This document shows, piece after piece, positions 57,193 to 64,000 of a DNA stretch of 64,000 nt. Location: the NCBI GenBank assembly GCA_037176705.1, contig CM073887.1, forward strand, positions 60,659,001-60,723,000. The letters run 5' to 3'. The position numbers and the translations under genes are program-made. The stretch is from Molossus alvarezi (Eukaryota > Chordata > Mammalia > Chiroptera > Molossidae). Below the pieces are notes generated by a model. That model was not told where the DNA came from, made no database searches, and was given only the letters and a program-made list of their open reading frames with translations. Each line of letters begins with the position of its first letter. The first letter of the stretch is position 1.

Positions 57193-57674
57193 CAGTTCAA
57201 CTTACACCTTTTGTAATTGGGGAAATAGGAAACAGAGGTTAAGCTAATTTACATACGCAATGAGCCTCTAGTCCTCTAGATGCTGGCCTTGGGATCCCAA
57301 CCCAGGTCTGCTTGATCCTAAGAATCACTAGAATTACTCTCCTTAGAAAAGAGAAGCGTTAGACTTAGCTCTTAGCACCCCCACTCCCCACCCTCCCAGT
57401 TTGGTGGTACTGCTGAGCCTCTGTAAAGATTTCTTCTCAGAATCCATGTACTGATTGCAGGAGCAGCTTCAGAATTTGCAGGCTTCCTTGTTCAGAAATT
57501 AAGAATTTCAACAAAGTCACAGCAGAACATCAAACTGAATGCAGGGCCCTCTGAGCACCAGGTCCTGGGCAATTGCACAGGTAGCACTCTTAAAGATGAA
57601 AGCCAAGCTGCCTTGAAGGGAAAAAAATCTCCAAATTAGGAGTGTTTCTGCCTCTTGCACAGGCTGCTTACAAA

Positions 57675-57815
57675 GTCTCCATGAGCTTCAGTTTGCTCAT
57701 CTGTGAAATGGGCTCATTGGTAAAATAATCCTGGACTCCCTTTCCTAGTTGTTGTGAAGATCTATTGAGAATTTTATCAATGGTAGTGTCTAAGGCACTT
57801 GGGAGAGGTACTTAC
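57675..57815 (+). repeat. MIR
   Basis: CTTCAGTTTGCTCATCTGTG and AAATGGGCTCATTGGTAAAA fit MIR, in TMEM38A intron 1. Confidence 0.65.
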
Positions 57816-58229
57816 AATTATTTTTAAGGCAGTGAGGGAATGTGTTTCCTGAGATGCAGGCATTTTATGGACCAGGCTTTCCTGAGAATGAAGATGAAGC
57901 TCAGAGTGTGGTCCTCAAAGGAACAGCAACCATGTTTCTGGGAGCTGGTTATGAAGTGCAGAATGCCAACCCAGACTTGCATTCAAATAAGATCCCTATA
58001 AGCACACTAACATTTGAGAAGTGATGAACTATAAGAGGCTGGAGCTCCTTATTAAACCAAGAGCTGCTTCAGGGGGCAGGGGTCATTGGGCCTGGCTCAC
58101 CTCCAGGACCCTCAGCTCTATGCAAGAAGACAGGAGGAAGCAGTGGGTGCTGGCTGCATGATTAAAGGAATGAATGAATTACAATTCTGATTACCTGAAG
58201 CCTGACCCATTCAAAGAACTTTTCAGACC

Positions 58230-58322
58230 AGTGGTCCTCAAATCAGACCCACCTGGGGAGCTTTTTAAACTCTTGACCCTCTATTATTTAAATCAGAATC
58301 ATGGGTGGTAGCACCAGCATTA
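58230..58322 (+). mobile_element. MER5A-like hAT fragment
   Basis: CAGTGGTCCTCAAATCAGAC and CACCTGGGGAGCTTTTTAAA match the MER5A 5' half. Confidence 0.6.
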
Positions 58323-58509
58323 GTATTTTATTTTTTTGGACTTGGAAAATTGAAATATGTTTATTTCCTATACTTTTGCCAATACAATATGTTTTATAAA
58401 ATGCTTTTATCTTATGCCATTTAAACATTTTCTAAAATGTATTTTTCAGTTACAGTTGACATACACTATATTAGTTTCAGATGTTTTAAAGTTCCCCAGC
58501 TCTCTGCAC

Positions 58510-58712
58510 CAGGGTTTCCCAACCTCAGCACTAGTGATGGTCAGGGCCAGGTCATTCTCTGCAGTGAGGGCAGTCCTGGGCATTTCAGGAAGTTTTATAG
58601 CATCCCTGGCCTCTGTCCACTAGATGCTGGTAGCACAACCCATTGTGATAACTGAAAATGTCCCCATACATTGCTAGTGTCCCAAATATTTGCTCCCAGT
58701 TGAGAACCATTG
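58510..58712 (-). mobile_element. MER20 (hAT-Charlie)
   Basis: CAGGGTTTCCCAACCTCAGC to GTTGAGAACCATTG, nearly full-length and reversed, in TMEM38A intron 1. Confidence 0.85.
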
Positions 58713-58889
58713 ATCTGAATCTCAAACTCCAGTGCTATCAAGGGCCAAGCAGGTGATATATGGGAAGCAATAAACCAGCCAGGTGGGGACTATGCCCAGG
58801 TGAGATTCAGCTAGGCTCATCTCCACCTGGTTGGGGCTGGAACCCTCAGAACTGGTTTTTCAAGGGAAGCTGGAAATGTGATTTGACTG

Positions 58890-59580
58890 TTGGGACACTT
58901 TTTTTCCCCTTTCTCTTTTATTTAAATGAATAGACTTCATTTTTTAGAGTTGTTTTAGATCCAGATCAAAATTAAGCTGAAACTACAGTTTCCACGTACT
59001 CACTGATCACCCCCATCACACACACACACATAACCTTTCCCACCATTGACATCCTCCACCAGAGTGGTCCATTTGTTACAATCAGTGAACCAACATTATT
59101 ATCAACATTGTTATTATCATCTAATCATTATTATCATAGATTTTCAACATCATTATAAACCAGTCTATAGTTTACATTAGGAATCTTTGGTGTTGTACAT
59201 TTATGAATTTCAGCAAATGTATAATGACATGTATTCAACATTATAGCATCATACAGAATAGTTTCACTGCTCTGAAAATCCCTTGTGCTCCACTTATTCA
59301 TCACTCTTCCCTACCCCTCACCCTGAACCCCCACCCATCCCTGATCTTTTTACTGTTTCCATAGTTCTACCTTTTTCAGAAGGTCATTGAGTTAGACTCA
59401 TATTGTCTATATCTTTTCAGATAGGCTTCTTTCACTCAGTAATATGCATTTAGGGTTCCTCTGCATCTTTTCATGACTTGATAGCTCATTTCCTTTTAGT
59501 ATTAAATAATATTCCATGGTATGGATGTACCCAGTTTAATTATTAACCTACTGAAGGCCATCTTGGCTGCAGTTGGAACA
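58890..59580 (-). mobile_element. L1 3' UTR/ORF2 fragment (reverse)
   Basis: Reverse L1-like sequence in TMEM38A intron 1, including GGTCCATTTGTTACAATCAG and TTCTTTCACTCAGTAATATG. Diverged. Confidence 0.65.
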
Positions 59581-60289
59581 TTTAAAAACTTCTGTGTGGG
59601 CTAAGAGAACCCTTCCTTGATCTCTGGTTTGAACTGTAAGCTTTTTGAACATGGAGGGCTGCTCATCCTCCAACCTTGCAAGGCAGGGAAAGAAACTGAG
59701 GCAGAGAGCTGTGCTTGAAGGCTCAGGAAAAGAGGATTTAGAGTCGTCGAGAGACTCTGTCAGAGCACTTCCTATGTGTAGACCTCAAACTAAATGGCAC
59801 CAAATGAGGGGCAGTGCTGAAAATGCCCTGGGGAACTTTCTAGCACTTCCCTGCCATCCACAGACAGCACACTGACCCCTGGAGAGGGAATGTCATGGAG
59901 TGCATCAAGGCTGGAATTTGGGACCTGATCAGGATTTCCTCCTCCTTCTAAGGCAGAGCTGATTTTTATAAATTCATCCACTAGAATTTCCACCCACAGG
60001 TACTTTCCATTTCAGTTCAGTTCCAGAAATAACTCTCGCATAATTGCTAGGCATTAAGCAATTTCTTTTCATCCTCACAGGCACCCTGGGGTATCCAACT
60101 CAGCCAGGTTTGCCCAAGACAAGAACCCAAAGTCCCATGTCCCTGGAACTCTTAGGTCCCAGGCAAACTGGGATGGTCAGTCACTCTAGACAGTACATGA
60201 GCAGATTGAAGCTGGGAAAGGGGAAAACTTTGGTGGCAAACCTGGGATCGAAACTTATATTCTGGTGCTTCTGAGTGTTGCCCCCAAAC

Positions 60290-60450
60290 CAAGGAGTGTG
60301 GCAAAGGGAAGGAGCCAGTAGCACAGTGTCTCAGCCCCTGCCTTGCCATGGGTCCTTGGGCAGGTTATCTCCATCAGCCTCAGTCTTCCCATCTATGGCA
60401 ATGGGGAGACTCTTCCTATCCTTCTGGGATTGCCAGGAGGGTATTGGTAA
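60290..60450 (+). repeat. MIR
   Basis: TGCCATGGGTCCTTGGGCAG and CAGCCTCAGTCTTCCCATCT fit MIR. Confidence 0.6.
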
Positions 60451-60533
60451 TGATAAGAAATATAATGATTATAATGCACACCACATTGAGTCATCAATAC
60501 AACTTGGTGAAATGGGTACTTTCATTCTCTCTT

Positions 60534-60552
60534 TTTAATCATCACTCGAGGC

Positions 60553-60608
<56 letters not shown>

Positions 60609-60746
60609 ACCAATCGATTGCCTTCCCTATGTTCCCCAACTGGGGATCAAACTCACAACCCAGGTATGTGCCCTGACGGAGAATCAAATCTGAAACCTTT
60701 CAGTGCACAGGACAACATTCAACCAACTGAGCCACTCTGGCAGGCC
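60534..60746 (-). mobile_element. Ves SINE with expanded GA tract
   Basis: Reverse copy with about 24 GA units (60559-60606). Boundary CATTCTCTCTTT / CATTCTCTTTTG. First SINE after the long SINE-free zone. Confidence 0.88.
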
Positions 60747-60754
60747 TCATTCTC

Positions 60755-60850
60755 TTTTGACAGCAGAGGAAATTAAGGTTGGGGAGGGAGCAGTCATTTG
60801 CCCAAGGCCGTGCCTGAGTGAGCAACTGTGTCAAAACCCAGGCATGTGAC
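60755..60850 (-). repeat. MIR-like
   Basis: GCAGAGGAAATTAAGGTTGG and TTTGCCCAAGGCCGTGCCTG fit reverse MIR. Confidence 0.5.
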
Positions 60851-61272
60851 TTTTATCAGGACTTATCCATGGTACAAACATAGAGCCTGCTTTACTCCTA
60901 CAAAACCCAGGCTCCCACCCCGACTCCCAGTCTCAGTCCCTGGGATAGCCCCAGAGGGCACAAGAAAGACCCTGGAAAGAATTCAACCCCTGGGGGTTAT
61001 TTTTAAATGCAGAGGTATCCATTTCTGCAAAACATGGGTGCCTCACCTGACCCGATCCCTGCAGGACCCACCAGCTGCTCTGAAGGATTAACATTCAGCT
61101 GGCAGCATTTTAAATAGACAGACACTCCAGAGAAGAGAGCACTCTGCTTTCTTAAATTCTGTAGAACCTTGGTAAATGCTGAGACATGAGGATAATCTGA
61201 GGTCAGGGAGAAGATGCACATCGCACTTGTAACTCCATGGTGAGATTGAGGAGGGAAAATTCAGTTCCAACC

Positions 61273-61369
61273 ATTTTTTTTTTTTTGGTACGTGCTCCTA
61301 GCGGGAACCGAACCCAGGACTCTCTGGTCCGCAGGCTGGTGCTCCAGCCACTGAGCCAAACTGGCCAGG
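61273..61369 (-). mobile_element. Head-only short Ves SINE, copy 6
   Basis: Reverse copy: T14, GGTACGTGCTCCTAGCGGGA to AACTGGCCAGGG. Perfect target duplication CAGTTCCAACCATT. Confidence 0.93.
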
Positions 61370-61661
61370 GCAGTTCCAACCATTGTTAGGAGTTGAGCAA
61401 AGAAGGGATTAAGGGTTTGCATCTGACAGAAGGAAAGGGACACAGAGAAAAATTAGTTTGCCCAAAATCACATGGTTAGTTGGTGGGGATGGCGAAGAGA
61501 AAGGGGAGTGTGTTGATGATTTACTCTAAAACAACTTTTAAGCATGCTTTCTAGTTATAAAATGTAGTATATTCAAGAGAATGGTTAACTTGTGATCTAT
61601 TTTTATGATGGAATACTATACAACAGTAAGAATGAACATTACTGTTAAAAATATTGTACTT

Positions 61662-61903
61662 GCCCTGGCCGGTTTGGCTCAGTGGTTAGAGCATTGGCCT
61701 GTGGACCAGAGAGTCCCAGGTTTGGTTCCTGCTAAGGGCATGTACGTAGGTTGCAGTTTGTCCCCGGCCCTGAGGTCGTGTGGGTGGCAACCAGTCGATG
61801 TGTCTCTCTCACATTGCTGTTTCTCTCTCTCTCTCCCCCCCGTCCCCCTCCCCCTCTATCTGAAGTTAAATGAAAAAAATGTCCTCAAGTGAGGATAAAA
61901 AAA
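61662..61903 (+). mobile_element. Ves SINE (A-type)
   Basis: Head GCCCTGGCCGGTTTGGCTCA, target duplication AAAATATTGTACT / AAAATATTGTGTT. Confidence 0.91.
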
Positions 61904-61950
61904 ATATTGTGTTCAGTGAAAGAGACAAATGCAAAAGGCCATGTTATATA

Positions 61951-62072
61951 CAGGGGTGGGCAAAAGTAGGTTTACAGTTGTAACACAAATAATAATACAA
62001 TTAATAAATAATAATACTAGAATGAACTCCCGTTTTGTGTACTCACAACTGTAAACCTACTTTTGCCCACTG
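61951..62072. mobile_element. mariner-like MITE
   Basis: 122 bases flanked by TA on both sides (61949-61950, 62073-62074). The terminal inverted repeats are about 28 bases, centred on GGGCAAAAGTAGGTTTACAG, with the left end 2 bases longer. The interior is AT-rich and non-coding. The shape and TA target fit a Tc1/mariner-mobilised element of the kind abundant in vespertilionid bats. Confidence 0.85.
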
Positions 62073-62109
62073 TAATATTTCCATCTACGTTTGATTTATA
62101 AGTTTAAGG

Positions 62110-62615
62110 ATATTTTCTTCACCCCAAAAGGAAAACCCATTGCTATCAACAGTCATCCCCCATGCCCCTCCCTCTGGTAATCAGTGATCTGCTTTCTATC
62201 TCTATGGATTTGCCTGTTCTGGACATTTCATATCAGTGGAATCCTACAACATATGGCCTTTGTATCTGGCTTCTTTCATTCAGCATGTTTTCAAGATTCA
62301 TCCATGTTGTTGCATCTATCAAGACATCATTCCATCAACAATGAAAGAAAATAAAAGACTTTGCTCCTTTTTTAAAATTCATTTTCCGATTATAATTGAC
62401 ATACAGTATTACATTAGTTTCATGTGTACAATTCAGTGATTAGACATTTATATACCTTACAAAGAGATCATTCCAATAAGTACTTCATTCCATTTTAAGG
62501 CTGAATAGTGTTCCATTGTATAGATGTATCACATTTTGTATCTGTTTGTCACTTGATGGACACTGGGGCTGTTTCCACCTTTTGGTGATTGTGACTAGTG
62601 CTGCTGTGAGCATGG
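62110..62615 (-). mobile_element. L1 fragment (reverse)
   Basis: Reverse L1 sequence with ATTTGCCTGTTCTGGACATT, CTTCTTTCATTCAGCATGTT and TCCATTGTATAGATGTATCA. An AT-rich piece (about 62385-62470) seems inserted. Confidence 0.7.
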
Positions 62616-62619
62616 ACTT

Positions 62620-62889
62620 TTTGTTTATTTTTTATTTTTTGTTAATGTTCACCCAAGGATATTTTTTCTATTGATTTTTAGATAGAGTGGAAGGGAGGTG
62701 GGGGGAAGAGAGAGAGAGAAAGAGAAACATCGATGTGAGAGAGATATTGATTGGTTGCCTCCCGAATGACTTCAGCTGGGGCTGGGGATCGAACCTGCAA
62801 CCCAGATATGTGCCCTTAACTGGGAATTGAACCTGAGACCTTCCGGTGTGCAGGCCAACGCTCTAACTGCTGAGCCAAACTGGCCAGGG
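62620..62889 (-). mobile_element. Ves SINE
   Basis: Reverse copy TTAATGTTCACCCAAGGATA to AAACTGGCCAGGGC. Target duplication CATGGACTTTT. Confidence 0.9.
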
Positions 62890-63129
62890 CAACATGGACT
62901 TTTAAGAGTCTTCTGGAACTTGTTGGTGGGTTCTTCTAGAGAGAACAACTGGAACATCCCACTGCCCACCCAAGGCAGAGACCTGTTCCTGGATCCCCGT
63001 CAAGGGCCAACAGAGACAAGGCAGGTGGTAAGGACTCCACAAGGGAATCAGTACAGACTGTGGAGTCTAATGCAATGAGGCAGGAGAGCAACCGATGTCC
63101 TCCCTGCTTACCAACTTTCAGGGGGGGGG

Positions 63130-63400
63130 CCTCTTGTTTTTTATGGTTTTGAAGACTATTTCAGACTCACAGTATAAATATTACAGTCACCTCTGTCCCC
63201 TCCACTCAGACTTAACAAATGTAAACATAGATTTGTTTAAGATCTTTTTTTTTTAAAGAAATACAGTGACAGACATAGCCAAACCTGCCCCTTTCCTTCC
63301 TTTCCCCTCTAGATATGACCACCACACTAAGAGCAGCCTGTATTGTTCCCGTCCCTGTATTTATACTGTCACCACTGTGCGTGTATCTATGAACTACAGT
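63130..63400. mobile_element. Probable L1-derived sequence
   Basis: TTTCAGACTCACAGTATAAA and the following thin matches resemble reverse L1 3' UTR sequence. Low certainty. Confidence 0.35.
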
Positions 63401-63639
63401 AGTCTTCCCTCACTCATCCCCATTTGTGGTTTTTCTTTCTGTAGTTTCAATTATCTGATCAGACAGAAATTTATTTTCCAGAAGTTCAAAGTGTCAGCAG
63501 GTTGGTTCCTTCTGGAGGCTTTAAGGGAGGATCCTTCCAGGCCTCTCTCTTCTGACTCCTGGTGTTGCTAGCAATCCTTGGCATTCCTTGGCTTATAGAC
63601 ACATCACTTCAGTCTCTGCCTCCATCTTCACATTGGCCT

Positions 63640-64000
63640 TCTGTATGAATTTCTTGTGGTTCCTGTAACAAAGTACCACAAACTGGGTGGCTTAAAACAA
63701 CACATTTATTATCTCACAATTCTAGAGACCAGAAGTCCAAAATCAACATGTCTTTGGGGCCATGATTTCTCCAGTGGTTCAAGAAAGGAATCTTTCCATG
63801 TGTCTTCCTAGTTTTTGGAGGTGGCTGGCATCCTTGGTGTTTGGTGTCTTGTAGCTTCATCACTCCTGTGTCTGCCTCCTTGTTCATAGTGCCTTCCCTG
63901 TATCTCCTCTGTCTATAAGGACACAAGGCATTGGATTAGAGCCCACCCTAATGACCACCTCTTAACTTAATTACATCTGCAAAGATCCTATTTCCAAAAG
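63640..64000 (-). mobile_element. MLT1-type MaLR LTR (reverse), cut by window end
   Basis: GTAACAAAGTACCACAAACT, CAATTCTAGAGACCAGAAGT and GGATTAGAGCCCACCCTAAT follow the reverse MLT1 LTR. A related piece at 63480-63640 (TTGGTTCCTTCTGGAGGCTT) probably belongs to a second, partial copy. Confidence 0.75.

Larger units (their letters stand above)
55470..58229. other. TMEM38A intron 1, proximal part
   Basis: GC-rich at first, then AT-rich with MER5A and MIR copies. No Ves SINE and no second exon. Confidence 0.65.
61560..62110 (+). mobile_element. L1 fragment split by a SINE and a mariner MITE
   Basis: Pieces at 61600-61662, 61905-61950 and 62075-62110 read as L1 3' sequence (GATGGAATACTATACAACAG, AAGAGACAAATGCAAAAGGC is 61920-61939). 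A Ves SINE and a 122-base MITE interrupt it. Confidence 0.65.

Overview
This is nuclear DNA of a mammal, almost certainly a vespertilionid-type bat. About 59 copies of tRNA-derived Ves SINEs (A-box/B-box head, CT-rich body, A-rich tail) are scattered through it, with old mammalian repeats (MIR, L2, L1, MER20, MER5A-like, MaLR LTRs). There is also a mariner-like MITE with TA duplications and an hAT MITE with an internal hairpin, both typical of bats with recent DNA-transposon activity. Genes are split into short exons, so long open frames here are mostly repeat or CpG-island artefacts.

Three protein-coding genes are supported, in the order and orientation known from human 19p13.11. (1) MED26, minus strand: only coding exon 1 (24 codons, 19263-19334) in a CpG island at about 18.7-20.3 kb. 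Everything to its left (1-19262) is inferred to be MED26 intron 1, because no second exon was found. (2) SMIM7, minus strand: all five coding exons (54240 down to 44449) can be joined by consensus splice sites into a 75-residue protein with a stop codon. The last exon has only 16 coding bases and lies 7.1 kb from the fourth. (3) TMEM38A, plus strand: exon 1 (41 codons plus 1 base, 55346-55469), diverging from SMIM7 with 1.1 kb between start codons. Its intron 1 runs to the window end.

Between MED26 and SMIM7 (about 20.3-43.7 kb) lies an intergenic block packed with SINEs, often nested or inserted repeatedly at one target. SMIM7 intron 4 holds a nested stack: an L1 fragment carries SINEs and a full-length processed RPL18A pseudogene, and a further Ves SINE sits on the stop codon of that pseudogene. 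The two widest SINE-free gaps (15.65-22.14 and 50.13-60.53 kb) coincide with the two promoter regions.

The least explained pattern is a group of six very short SINEs. Each is the tRNA-like head alone followed directly by poly-A, and all share diagnostic bases, suggesting a separate minimal SINE lineage. Repeat family names come from recognition of consensus sequence, not from a database search; SINE borders are good to roughly 5-10 bases.
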